A DNA stretch of 64,000 nucleotides, taken from assembly GCA_035463295.1 (NCBI GenBank), contig DATHTK010000057.1, forward strand, positions 23,814 through 87,813, read 5' to 3'. Made by a program: the position numbers and the translations under genes. A model generated the notes under the pieces. That model ran no database searches. It was not told the DNA's origin and was given only the letters and a program-made list of their open reading frames with translations. The stretch is from DATHTK01 sp035463295. GTDB lineage: Bacteria > Actinomycetota > Rubrobacteria > Rubrobacterales > Rubrobacteraceae. Below are positions 17,004 to 24,664 of this stretch, piece after piece; the first letter of the stretch is position 1, and every line of letters begins with the position of its first letter.

Positions 17004-18164
17004 CTAGCCGGGGTATATGGCCTGGTCGAGGTCGGCGATGAGGTCGTCCGCGTCCTCGATACCCACCGAGAGGCGCATGAGGCCGTCGGTTACGCCGCGG
17101 GCCTCGCGCTGCTCCCGGGGAATAGCGGCGTGGGTCATGGTGGCGGGATGCGTTATGAGGGACTCCACGCCGCCTAGCGATTCCGCGAAGTGAAATACCT
17201 CGGTCCTCTGCACCGCCGCGTAGGCGGCCTGTGCACCACCCTTGAGGGTAAACGAGACCATCCCGGAGAACCCGCTCATCTGCCTCTTGGCGAGTTCGTG
17301 TTGGGGATGGCTCGGGAGTCCCGGGTAGTTCACCGTATCGACCTCCGGGTGGTCCTGGAGGAACCGCGCGACGGCGAGGGCGTTCCGCTCGTGCTGGAGC
17401 ATCCTGACGGCCAGAGTCTTGAGGCCGCGCAGCACGATCCAGGAGTCGAAAGGACCCGGCACGCCCCCGGCGGCGTTCTGATAGAACTTGATCCCCTCGT
17501 GGAAGTCCGCATCCGACGTCACGACCGCCCCGCCCACCACGTCCGAGTGTCCGCCCATGTACTTGGTTGTAGAGTGGACGACGATGTCGGCGCCAAGAGC
17601 GAGCGGTCTCTGGAAGTAAGGCGAGGCGAAGGTGTTGTCCACCACCACTATAGCGGCCCTCTCGTGCGCCATCTCGGACAGGTCCCTTATGTCCGAGATG
17701 GTCAGCATCGGGTTGGTCGGCGTCTCGATCCAGAGCAGCTTCGTCTCCGGCCTGAGCACCCTCTCCACGGACTCCGGGTCGGTGGTGTCGGCGTAGGTGA
17801 ACTCGAGGCCGCCCGTTCTCGGGAGCACCTTGTCGAAGAGGCGGTAGGTGCCGCCGTAGAGATCGTCGCCGGCGACGACGTGGTCCCCCGGCGAAAGCAG
17901 GCTCATCACGGCGATCGTCGCGGCGAGCCCGGAGGCGAAGGCGAGCCCGTAGTCGCCCTCTTCGAGGGAGGCGACGCACTCCTCGAGCGCCGCGCGGGTC
18001 GGGTTGCCGGTGCGGCTGTACTCGTAGCCCTTGTGCTTGCCCGGCGCTTCCTGTGTGTAGGTGGAGGTCTGGTAGATCGGGACTATCGTCGCGCCGGTCG
18101 TCGGATCCGGGTCCTGGCCCGAGTGTATGGCGCGGGTTGCGAACCCACGGTCGGCGAAGCTCAT
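17004..18164 (-). CDS. Cystathionine gamma-lyase/synthase
   Basis: The 386-residue Cys/Met metabolism PLP enzyme has the N-terminal tetramer segment (FATRAIHSGQDPDPTTGA), YSRTGNPTR phosphate loop, AFASGLAAT and the cofactor lysine in VHSTTKYMGGHSDVVGG. Length is typical. It begins one base after the cystathionine beta-synthase gene ends, so the two are translated from one message. With the synthase upstream, the natural role is gamma-lyase in reverse transsulfuration, splitting cystathionine to cysteine; gamma-synthase activity cannot be excluded from sequence. Confidence 0.92.
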   Translation of the reverse strand: MSFADRGFATRAIHSGQDPDPTTGATIVPIYQTSTYTQEAPGKHKGYEYSRTGNPTRAALEECVASLEEGDYGLAFASGLAATIAVMSLLSPGDHVVAGDDLYGGTYRLFDKVLPRTGGLEFTYADTTDPESVERVLRPETKLLWIETPTNPMLTISDIRDLSEMAHERAAIVVVDNTFASPYFQRPLALGADIVVHSTTKYMGGHSDVVGGAVVTSDADFHEGIKFYQNAAGGVPGPFDSWIVLRGLKTLAVRMLQHERNALAVARFLQDHPEVDTVNYPGLPSHPQHELAKRQMSGFSGMVSFTLKGGAQAAYAAVQRTEVFHFAESLGGVESLITHPATMTHAAIPREQREARGVTDGLMRLSVGIEDADDLIADLDQAIYPG

Positions 18165-19169
18165 CTATCCCTCCTCGAAGACGCGGTAGGGTCTCTTCAG
18201 GTCCTCCTGCGTAACGTCCGAGTTCTCGAGGAGCCACGCGTCGTCGAAGACCTTCGAGACGTAGTTGCGCCCGGTGTCTGGCAGCAGCACGACGACCACG
18301 GCGCTCTCGGGCAGGCCCTTCGCCGCTCGCACGGCAGCGACGACCGCCATCCCGCACGAGCCCCCGACAAAGAGGCCGTCCTCGGCCATGAGCCTCCTCG
18401 TCATGAGGAAAGACTCGCGGTCGGTTACCTGGATCACCGCGTCCACCACCGCGGGGTCGTGGTTCTCCGGGTAGAAGTCCTCGCCAACGCCCTCGACGGC
18501 GTAGGTGTGGACGTTCTCGGGGTCGGAGAAGATCGAGCCCTCGGGGTCGGCGCCGACGATCTGCACGTCCGGGTTCTTCTCCTTGAGGTAACGACCGACG
18601 CCGGTGATGGTGCCGCAGGTGCCCATGCCGGCGACGAAGTGGGTTATGCGCCCGCCGGTCTGCTCCCAGAGCTCCGGCCCCGTCGTCTCGTAGTGCGCGA
18701 GCGGGTTCGCCGGGTTGTCGTACTGGCCGGGTTTGAAGCCGCCCGGTATCTCCCGAGCCAGCCTGTCGGCCACAGCGTAGTAGCTCTCGGGGTCGTCGGG
18801 GGTGAGCCCGGTCGGCGTGACCACGACCTCCGCCCCCATTGCCTTCAGGAAGTCCTGCTTCTCCTTGCTCGTCTTGTCGGGCATCACGCAGATGCAACGG
18901 TATCCCATGACCGCAGCCGCGAGCGCCAGCCCCGCCCCGGTGTTTCCGCTCGTGGGCTCCACGATCGTCCCGCCCGGTTTCAGCAGTCCTCGTTCCTCGG
19001 CGACCTCGATCATCTTCACCGCCGGTCGGTCCTTGACGGACCCGCCGGGATTCAGGTACTCGACCTTCGCCAGCAGGAGGGCGTCGATGCCCTCGTCGCG
19101 CTCGACGCGCCCGAGGTGCACCAGCGGCGTCTTGCCGACCGTCTCTATAACGTTCTCGAAGTAGTCCAT
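18165..19169 (-). CDS. Cystathionine beta-synthase (catalytic core only)
   Basis: Start ATG 19169 is preceded by GGAGGTAACGGGG. The 334-residue fold-type II PLP enzyme has the lysine motif NPGGSVKDRPAVKMI, the substrate loop EPTSGNTGAGLALAA and the phosphate-binding GTCGTITG. The EGVGEDFYPENHD stretch is typical of cystathionine beta-synthase rather than O-acetylserine sulfhydrylase. The C-terminal regulatory CBS-domain pair of longer homologues is absent. It condenses homocysteine with serine and hands cystathionine to the enzyme encoded directly downstream. Confidence 0.9.
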   Translation of the reverse strand: MDYFENVIETVGKTPLVHLGRVERDEGIDALLLAKVEYLNPGGSVKDRPAVKMIEVAEERGLLKPGGTIVEPTSGNTGAGLALAAAVMGYRCICVMPDKTSKEKQDFLKAMGAEVVVTPTGLTPDDPESYYAVADRLAREIPGGFKPGQYDNPANPLAHYETTGPELWEQTGGRITHFVAGMGTCGTITGVGRYLKEKNPDVQIVGADPEGSIFSDPENVHTYAVEGVGEDFYPENHDPAVVDAVIQVTDRESFLMTRRLMAEDGLFVGGSCGMAVVAAVRAAKGLPESAVVVVLLPDTGRNYVSKVFDDAWLLENSDVTQEDLKRPYRVFEEG

Positions 19170-19211
19170 CCCCGTTACCTCCATGCCCGTAGATTACCAC
19201 CGTCTCGAAGT

Positions 19212-19243
19212 GGCGCTGCGCGCAGCGCCGCTTCGCGTATACT
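19212..19243 (+). promoter_or_regulatory. 18-bp palindrome overlapping the -35 region and a TATACT -10 box
   Basis: GGCGCTGCG-CGCAGCGCC (19212-19229) is a perfect palindrome in the divergent interval between the cystathionine beta-synthase and hydrolase genes. TATACT follows at 19238-19243, so the palindrome covers the expected -35 position. The -10 box lies seven bases before ATG 19251, which predicts a leaderless transcript starting at or next to the A of the start codon. Confidence 0.5.
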
Positions 19244-19250
19244 GCTGTCC

Positions 19251-20156
19251 ATGCGAAGTGACCTCTGGACGAAAGAGATGGTGCCTGGTGAGGTCGAGCT
19301 GGCGATCTGGCGCTCCGGAGAGGGCCCCGACCCAGTCGTTTGCCTGCACGGCATCACCGCCCAGCACCGCGCCTTCAGCGCTGTGGCGGGGGAGCTCGGT
19401 CCTTCGCGACCTCTCGTCGGCGTGGACCTGCGCGGCCGGGGCGACTCGGCGAAGCCCCCGTCCGGTTACGGCCTCGACGCGCACGCGGGGGATGTGATCC
19501 GGGTGCTCGACCACCTCGGCCTAGAGCGGGCCGTGATCGCCGGCCACTCGATGGGCGCCTTTGTCGGCCTGAAGGCCGCCCTCTCCTACCCGGACCGCGT
19601 CCGCGCCCTCGTCCTCCTCGATGGGGGCTGGCCCCGCGTCGAGCAGCGGGGCGAGCCCTCCGAAGAAGAGAAGATGGAGGCGGAGGCAATAGAAGAGGGC
19701 CTCGCGCGGGCGTTCAGCCGCCTCGACATGGTCTTCGAGAGCCCGGAGGCCTACCTGAACTTCTGGTTCCCCGGTCAGCAGCTGACGATGGAAGACGTGC
19801 CCCAGGTTCTCGCCGACTACTACCTCTACGATCTCCAGAAGGTAGAGGGCGGCTACACCCCAAAGGCCTCCCGCACCGCCGCCGAAGAGGACTCGCCCTC
19901 CGTCTCCTCCGCCAGCCCTACCGCCGATGAGATGCGCGGCGTCGGGTGCCCGGTCGCATTGGTGCGCGCCGGCGAGGGATTCTTCCCCGGTAGCGACCCC
20001 CTGATCTCCACCGAAACGCGCGATGCGATGGCCGCCGCCCTCGACCTGCGCTCCGACACCGTCCTCGAAGGCGCCAACCACTACACGATGTTGTGGCCTG
20101 AGTACGCACGTATGTGGGCGGAGAAGGTTTTCATGCCACCTTTCTGGGAGCAATGA
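19251..20156 (+). CDS. Alpha/beta-fold hydrolase
   Basis: The 301-residue protein has the oxyanion-hole segment VVCLHGITAQHRAF, DLRGRGDSAKP, the nucleophile elbow AGHSMGAFVG and a late His in EGANHYTMLWPEYA. It contains a cap segment (about 135-200) rich in Glu. Esterase, lipase and C-C hydrolase activities are all possible. I chose ATG 19251 because a -10 box is only seven bases upstream; there is no ribosome site, consistent with leaderless initiation. A much longer open frame upstream is the shadow of the two transsulfuration genes. Confidence 0.87.
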   Translation: MRSDLWTKEMVPGEVELAIWRSGEGPDPVVCLHGITAQHRAFSAVAGELGPSRPLVGVDLRGRGDSAKPPSGYGLDAHAGDVIRVLDHLGLERAVIAGHSMGAFVGLKAALSYPDRVRALVLLDGGWPRVEQRGEPSEEEKMEAEAIEEGLARAFSRLDMVFESPEAYLNFWFPGQQLTMEDVPQVLADYYLYDLQKVEGGYTPKASRTAAEEDSPSVSSASPTADEMRGVGCPVALVRAGEGFFPGSDPLISTETRDAMAAALDLRSDTVLEGANHYTMLWPEYARMWAEKVFMPPFWEQ

Positions 20157-20258
20157 ACCCGAGCTGGCGCCACCAGCGCCGTCTGGCACCTCCCCCTGTA
20201 TCGCATTCCAGAAGTCGCTGTGGTCAGTATCCGCGCTTCCCCCTCCCAGGTGAGCGGG

Positions 20259-20431
20259 CTACCCCCGGGTGTTGACAGTCGCTAGGATGCGCTCGATGCT
20301 CGTACCATGGTGCGGGTCCCCAAGGTAGGAGAGTGCCCTTTCGGCAACCTCGGCCGTCCTGGCGTTATAGCCGGGAAAATGACCGTCGATGTGCGTACCC
20401 CGTACTTCTGCTCGAGTGTTTGAGCAATGCC
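20259..20431 (-). other. Possible decayed coding fragment
   Basis: A minus-strand frame ending with TAG at 20259 reads GTHIDGHFPGYNARTAEVAE followed by RALSYLGDPHHGTSIERILATV, with a protein-like composition but no start codon. The adjacent frame upstream reads GIAQTLEQKYG, so one frameshift could join them. I do not recognise the family. The rest of 20157-20431 holds nothing else visible. Confidence 0.3.
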
Positions 20432-20845
20432 TCAGACTCGTCCCAGGAGTTCCTCCAGGTAAGCGCCGAAGCGCTCGACGCTCCAGACCTGCTGCTCGGG
20501 TGTGTCCGGATCGAGCACCACGTAGTGAACATCCACAGCCACCCCGTCGAGCACCTCGATCAGGGCCTCCGGGATAAAGACGGGGAACCGGAGGGACGAT
20601 CCCTCTACGGTGGCCCCTGCCATCTCGAGCTCACGCTTGAAGGCGGCCTCTAGCTCTTGCCTGTTGTCCGGACTCTCGCCGTCCGGTAAGAAACCCTCCA
20701 TGAAAGCGTCCAGAACCACCCTGGAGGTGAATAGGAACAAGGCCTCTACCGTGTTGATCCTCACGATACGGCTTACATCTTCTGTGACCATGGCCTCATC
20801 GGCGAGCAGTTCGCCCGGACGGGCCTCTATCGCCCAGAACTTCAT
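20432..20845 (-). CDS. Hypothetical protein
   Basis: I place the start at ATG 20845 (MKFWAIEARPGELLADEAMV), ten bases after GAGGGG; an ATG 27 bases further upstream lacks a ribosome site. The product (about 137 residues) has no signal or membrane segment. It shows an N-terminal beta strand, a helical middle (VSRIVRINTVEALFLFTSRVVLDAF) and a C-terminal strand pair with VAVDVHYVVLDPDTPEQQVW. I do not recognise the family. It is not obviously linked to neighbours. Confidence 0.6.
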   Translation of the reverse strand: MKFWAIEARPGELLADEAMVTEDVSRIVRINTVEALFLFTSRVVLDAFMEGFLPDGESPDNRQELEAAFKRELEMAGATVEGSSLRFPVFIPEALIEVLDGVAVDVHYVVLDPDTPEQQVWSVERFGAYLEELLGRV

Positions 20846-20928
20846 CGCCTGCAAGCCCCTCGACCGCGACATCGCCGTATGATCCGTACGCTAGCGTGGT
20901 CCATGCGGATCCTCTTGAGTACTCTTTC

Positions 20929-21078
20929 TCACACAAGCACCGATGCACACAGGTAGAGCGCGAGCGCAAGACACCCTATGAGCGCCGCCCCCATCAGCCA
21001 CAGCGCTGCTAGCACCAACACCGCCGGCATCTCCCAGAACTTCTCATAGACCGCTCCTTCCCGCTTCCTGTACTTCAC
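20929..21078 (-). CDS. Small single-pass membrane protein (49 aa)
   Basis: GTG 21078 follows GGGGAGATGACGC, a good ribosome site. The peptide starts with a basic segment (KYRKREGAVYEKFWEMP) and continues as one long hydrophobic helix (AVLVLAALWLMGAALIGCLA and on) to the stop at 20929. Its GTG overlaps the TGA of a short upstream ORF in a GTGA arrangement, the usual sign of translational coupling. Function unknown. Confidence 0.55.
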   Translation of the reverse strand: MKYRKREGAVYEKFWEMPAVLVLAALWLMGAALIGCLALALYLCASVLV

Positions 21079-21179
21079 GCGTCATCTCCCCACAGGCCGA
21101 GAATCTCTACCTTTATTGTGACATGAGTGTCTTTTTTGGTAACAGGGTAAGCATCTTTCTTTTTCTTTGAACGCAACAT
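21075..21179 (-). CDS. Short lysine-rich ORF coupled to the small membrane protein
   Basis: From ATG 21179 the frame encodes 34 residues (MLRSKKKKDAYPVTKKDTHV and on to WGDDA), ending in a TGA that overlaps the GTG of the next ORF. The stretch is locally A+T-rich. The same frame stays open further upstream, so the true start may be earlier, but that part looks noncoding. Support rests on the stop/start overlap only. Confidence 0.3.
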   Translation of the reverse strand: MLRSKKKKDAYPVTKKDTHVTIKVEILGLWGDDA

Positions 21180-21535
21180 CTGGTATTTTTCTCGAAACAG
21201 CTGGCAGATGTAGCGGGACTCGAGAGCCCGGTCGTTCGTAAGGTTCCCACCTTCCGGTCCACGATGGATGGTCTCGGTAGACTTCTTCGTCTCCCGTTCT
21301 CTAAGGTCACCTGCGCCACGGTCGTGATGGCGTCTGCGCGGATGAGCCCGACGCCCGTCTGCAAGTTGCCCCGGCTTCGCACGTGGTGCGGCCGGACGGT
21401 TGGGATTGGCGGAGCATTCGACAACGGGGATGGGCGTATGTACTCTAGAAACGATCCCACCATGCTCTGGTCGACACACACGGGGCGGTGGGTTGGCGTT
21501 CTGAGGGAGGGCGACTGGGGTCGGTAAACGGGAGC
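21180..21535. other. Intergenic stretch without a convincing gene
   Basis: About 355 bp separate the short minus-strand ORFs from the plus-strand membrane protein. Open frames run through on the minus strand, one containing GVGLIRADAITTVAQVTLEN, but none has a start with a ribosome site. It may hold a decayed gene and the promoters of both flanking units. Confidence 0.35.
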
Positions 21536-21796
21536 ATGGGATTGGTACAGTGGCTCGGGTTGTTGCTCCTCGTCTACGGCCTCGGCGTGTTCGCGCAGGG
21601 CCTGCGCTCGTGGTTCGAGGTCCGGAAGCTGGCGCGCCGGGAGGTCCGCCTGCGGAACAGGATGAGACGGCTCTCTCCGGACAACGAGCAGGCGCGGGTG
21701 GTGGCCGGAAAGATCGCGGATGAGGAAGAGCGTATCAAAGTCCGCCTCGACCACGTCACGGTGCGCCGCTGCTTTACCTGGGGACTGTGGCCGTAA
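21536..21796 (+). CDS. Small membrane protein with charged helical tail (86 aa)
   Basis: ATG 21536 is preceded by AAACGGGAGC. One N-terminal membrane helix (MGLVQWLGLLLLVYGLGVFA) is followed by a long basic amphipathic helix (VRKLARREVRLRNRMRRLS...DEEERIKVRLD). No family is recognised. Composition and codon use fit the genome. Confidence 0.5.
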   Translation: MGLVQWLGLLLLVYGLGVFAQGLRSWFEVRKLARREVRLRNRMRRLSPDNEQARVVAGKIADEEERIKVRLDHVTVRRCFTWGLWP

Positions 21797-21922
21797 GACG
21801 GCGCTTCTTTGAGAGAATGCAGCGTGGTTGGCTCTCGGTAGTCTCGGTTCGACTCCTCGGCCGCGCCGGACCTTCTGGCGGTTCTTCTCGCGCTCTCTGG
21901 GTTACTCGCACCGGTGGCGGTG

Positions 21923-22501
21923 CTACCTGCGGCCGGTCTTGGCGCCCCAGGCGCCCCCGATGGCTCCACCGATAAACGGGAAGAGCAGCGCGAGGATGCC
22001 CGGGAAGGTCAGGATCGTTCCCAACCCCTGCTGTGGGATGTCCCGGGCGACGCTGCCGGTGGGTCCCGGCAAGGTGACGCCGCTCAACTGGCCGATGAAG
22101 CTGGTCCTGAGTATCCCGCCGACGACCGCCAGCACTATCGTGACGACTAGGGCCAGGAGCGGCACGAGCGACCCGTGCCTTACGCCGCTTCGGCCCGCCA
22201 GGCGTCCGGCGACGTATCCCCCGATACCGAACGCTATAACGAGCGTCAGGAGCAGGCCGGCGAGCGCGCCTGCACCGCCGCCGACAGTCCCCCGTGCGCC
22301 AAGCGCGGCGAAGATAGCAACCACGATGCTCGTCACCACGCCGCTCAGGATGAGGCTCGCCCCGAGGGCCGCCAGCCACCCGAGGATCACGCTGCTCCAG
22401 CTCGTTCCCAGCTCGGCCTCGTGTCTCCGGTGCTCGGCCTCCCGCTCCTTGCGCGCGTCGCCGACCCTGCGCGGCGCGGATTCCCTTCTACTCTCGGACA
22501 T
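21923..22501 (-). CDS. Conserved four-helix membrane protein
   Basis: ATG 22501 is preceded by GGAGGTGGGGG. The 192-residue protein has a charged, helical N-terminal tail (about 1-35, SESRRESAPRRVGDARKE), then four membrane helices (WSSVILGWLAALGASLILSG, LLLTLVIAFGIGGYVAGRLA, VPLLALVVTIVLAVVGGI, FPGILALLFPFIGGAIGGAWG). GGYVAGR and the final GGAxGGxxG resemble the glycine-rich helices of YrzE/TIGR04086-like proteins found widely in actinobacteria. No function is known for the group. Confidence 0.75.
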   Translation of the reverse strand: MSESRRESAPRRVGDARKEREAEHRRHEAELGTSWSSVILGWLAALGASLILSGVVTSIVVAIFAALGARGTVGGGAGALAGLLLTLVIAFGIGGYVAGRLAGRSGVRHGSLVPLLALVVTIVLAVVGGILRTSFIGQLSGVTLPGPTGSVARDIPQQGLGTILTFPGILALLFPFIGGAIGGAWGAKTGRR

Positions 22502-22685
22502 CCCCCACCTCCTCATCCTGGCTCGGGAAGTCTCCCGGAGGTTCTTTGCCGTTTTCGCGCTCCTACAAACCCCCGCCTCCGGACGGGGACGGCCCCCTCG
22601 AAAGGTTCACAACCATCCGGAACCTGATGCGACATAATAGTGAAGTAGACCGGACGAGCAGAGAGGAAGGCGGCCGGTTTTGGGT

Positions 22686-22850
22686 ATGGAGCTCTTGCAG
22701 TTTGCGGGGATCATGGCGGCTTTCGCCGTCGCGGCCCTGCTGTGGGTTCTAATCGTCTTCATTCCCGGGCGAACAATGGAACGCTTGGAAGACCGGCGAC
22801 CCTCACGCCGCGACGAGGAAGATCCGGCCGGCCCTGGTTCTACACCCTGA
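22686..22850 (+). CDS. Small single-pass membrane protein (54 aa)
   Basis: ATG 22686 opens a 55-codon frame with one membrane helix (FAGIMAAFAVAALLWVLIVF) followed by a charged cytoplasmic tail (ERLEDRRPSRRDEEDPAG). GAAGGCGG lies somewhat far upstream as a possible ribosome site. It is isolated between the four-helix protein and the MFS gene. Function unknown. Confidence 0.45.
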   Translation: MELLQFAGIMAAFAVAALLWVLIVFIPGRTMERLEDRRPSRRDEEDPAGPGSTP

Positions 22851-23019
22851 GCCCGGCGTTCCCCGGAGCGGGCTTGAGCGGCGCCGTCTAACCTCCGTGT
22901 AGGGAGCGTTGGCAGAGGCCGACGACAGCTGGTGGGGGGCGAGAGAGGTCCGCTTCGGCTAACCTGCATCCCGGGTCCGGGTGCTCTACGGCAGCGGACC
23001 GCGCTGATGGAGGTGCTCG

Positions 23020-24213
23020 ATGGACGCTGCCAACCACTCTTTGCTGAGAAACGTGCGTTTTCGGAGGCTCTGGATCGGGCAGGGCCTCTCGTTCGTAGGC
23101 GACGCCGCCTCGATGGTCGCGCTCGTGGTCCTGGTCGTCCAGATAGCGGGTAGCGCATCCGCTGTGGGCGGTGCCTTGGTGGCCCGCCTGTTGCCCACGC
23201 TCGCGAGCCCCGTCGCCGGGGTCTTCGCCGACCGTCTCGACCGCCGGGCCGTACTGATAACGACTGACGTCGCCAGGGCCGCTCTCACCGTCGGGTTGAT
23301 CTTCGCCGAGAGCCTTCTCATCGTCTACGCCCTGGTCTTCCTGATAGGTTTGTGCCGGACGTTCTTCAATCCTACGATCCGAGCCGCATTTCCCGGCGTC
23401 GTCGGAGGCGGGGACCTGACGCGGGCCAACGGGCTCTTCAGCGCCACCTTTAGCGTTTCCATAACGGCGGGCCCGGCGCTCGGGGGCGCGTTGGTGGCAG
23501 CTCTGGGGGTCGACGCGGCCTTCCTGCTGGACTCCGTAACCTACTTGGTCTCCGCCGCCTTTCTATCTCGCATCTCTCTCCCACGCCCGGAGAGGGAAGA
23601 TGCCGTCGGTGTTGGCCGCGATCTGCGGGATGGATTGAGTTATCTCGCCGGTGCGCGCGTGCCCCTCGCGATCGTGGTCGGCGCCTTCCTCGCCATACTG
23701 ACGATCAATACGACGATCCCGGCGGAGGTGTTCTTGGCTAAAGACGTCTTTGACGCCGGCAACGTGGGCTACGGTCTGCTGGTGAGCCTGTGGGGCGGGG
23801 GTACGGTACTGGGCGCGGTTCTGATGATCCTGCTGGGCGATAGAATCAACCTGCTATTCCTGTACTTTCTGAGCATCTTCGGCGGGGCTCTGGCGCTTGT
23901 CGGGACCGGACTATCCCCCGTATTCGCCCTCGCGCTGGGTGCCCTTATGCTCGAGGGCACCTTTACCGGTATAGAGAACGTGGCGACGGATACGATCCTG
24001 CAAAAACGCGTGCCCGACACGTACCTGGGTCGCGTGTTCGCCATCAGGTTCCTGAGCTACAGCGCTGGAGAAGCGATCGCCTATGTCGCGGGAGGCTTGA
24101 TCGTCGACGCAGTCGGCCCTCGTTCTACCTACCTCCTAGCGGGCATCTCAACGGTCGCGGTGGGCTTCGTAGTGTTGCTGCTGATCTCGCTCCCCACAAG
24201 AGGGGGACGATAA
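23020..24213 (+). CDS. MFS exporter (MFS_3 / EntS-like)
   Basis: The ATG follows GGAGGTGCTCG. The 397-residue protein has twelve predicted helices, beginning FRRLWIGQGLSFVGDAASMVAL and with the loop 2-3 motif GVFADRLDRRAVLITTD characteristic of the MFS_3 group that exports siderophores, macrolides and other drugs. The second half contains TDTILQKRVPDTYLGRVFAIRF. No TetR or other local regulator is adjacent. The three tiny ORFs beginning 160 bp downstream lie on the same strand but follow, not precede, it. Substrate unknown. Confidence 0.9.
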   Translation: MDAANHSLLRNVRFRRLWIGQGLSFVGDAASMVALVVLVVQIAGSASAVGGALVARLLPTLASPVAGVFADRLDRRAVLITTDVARAALTVGLIFAESLLIVYALVFLIGLCRTFFNPTIRAAFPGVVGGGDLTRANGLFSATFSVSITAGPALGGALVAALGVDAAFLLDSVTYLVSAAFLSRISLPRPEREDAVGVGRDLRDGLSYLAGARVPLAIVVGAFLAILTINTTIPAEVFLAKDVFDAGNVGYGLLVSLWGGGTVLGAVLMILLGDRINLLFLYFLSIFGGALALVGTGLSPVFALALGALMLEGTFTGIENVATDTILQKRVPDTYLGRVFAIRFLSYSAGEAIAYVAGGLIVDAVGPRSTYLLAGISTVAVGFVVLLLISLPTRGGR

Positions 24214-24374
24214 CCGAATGTCGCATAACGCGTGCGGCAGGCGACCTGAGACGGTGCCCCGAACGCATCGCAGAACACGCAGAGGTCGTGCGTCGGCTCC
24301 TGTAGATCCGGTCGCTCTCTGGCAGAATTAGTAGCAGGCAGTCCAAGTACGACGAAATGAGAGGGGGTGCACAG

Positions 24375-24404
24375 GTGACCAGGAGTCGTGTCCGCGTTTG
24401 GTAG
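24375..24404 (+). CDS. 9-residue micro-ORF 1 (VTRSRVRVW)
   Basis: GTG 24375 is preceded by GAGGGGG with 7-nt spacing and followed by nine codons and TAG. The peptide matches the pattern M-T-[KR]-x-R-[LV]-R-x-W seen in the two downstream micro-ORFs although the nucleotide sequence differs, which suggests that the peptide is under selection. Confidence 0.45.
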   Translation: MTRSRVRVW

Positions 24405-24461
24405 TCGAGGCTTGAGCCGAGAGATCGCGTATGAGGAACCGAAGAGAGGGGGTGGGACGAG

Positions 24462-24491
24462 ATGACCAAGGGACGTTTGCGCAGCTGGTAA
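24462..24491 (+). CDS. 9-residue micro-ORF 2 (MTKGRLRSW)
   Basis: ATG 24462 follows a strong ribosome site (GAGGGGGTGGGACGAG) and ends with TAA 24489-24491. It encodes an arginine-rich peptide ending in tryptophan, identical to micro-ORF 3. It may be a regulatory leader peptide or a small product in its own right. Confidence 0.5.
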   Translation: MTKGRLRSW

Positions 24492-24549
24492 GCGCCCACA
24501 GCCGTTTGCGCCGGCACCGCATCTTATCGAGGAGAGGAGGTGGGACGAG

Positions 24550-24579
24550 ATGACCAAGGGACGTTTGCGCAGCTGGTAA
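24550..24579 (+). CDS. 9-residue micro-ORF 3 (MTKGRLRSW)
   Basis: This is the second copy within the tandem repeat, with ribosome site GAGGAGGTGGGACGAG and TAA at 24577-24579. It lies 86 bp before the HD-GYP gene at 24665, so translation of it could influence that gene's expression. Confidence 0.5.
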   Translation: MTKGRLRSW

Positions 24580-24664
24580 GCGCCCACAGCCGTTTGCGCT
24601 GGCACTGCATCGTATGCGAAAATAGTATCAATGCAGGCTAATCCAGCGCATCTGACGGTAAACA

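Larger units (their letters stand above)
24451..24599 (+). repeat. Tandem duplication of a micro-ORF unit, period 88 bp
   Basis: Bases 24451-24511 and 24539-24599 are identical over 61 nt. Each unit contains GGTGGGACGAG, a 9-codon ORF, and the CGTTTGCGC string twice. The following bases are still similar (CGGCACCGCATC versus TGGCACTGCATC). The ribosome site differs slightly between copies (GAGGGGGTGGG versus GAGGAGGTGGG). Confidence 0.85.

Noticed and set aside
17190..19250. A 988-codon plus-strand open frame across the transsulfuration genes
   Set aside because: It is the shadow of two well-supported minus-strand PLP enzymes; only the final 301 codons, from 19251, form the real hydrolase.
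24375..24579. Micro-ORFs as tryptophan-operon attenuator peptides
   Set aside because: Each has only one Trp at the very end and no trp gene follows; the next gene is an HD-GYP protein. No alternative terminator/antiterminator hairpins were evident.
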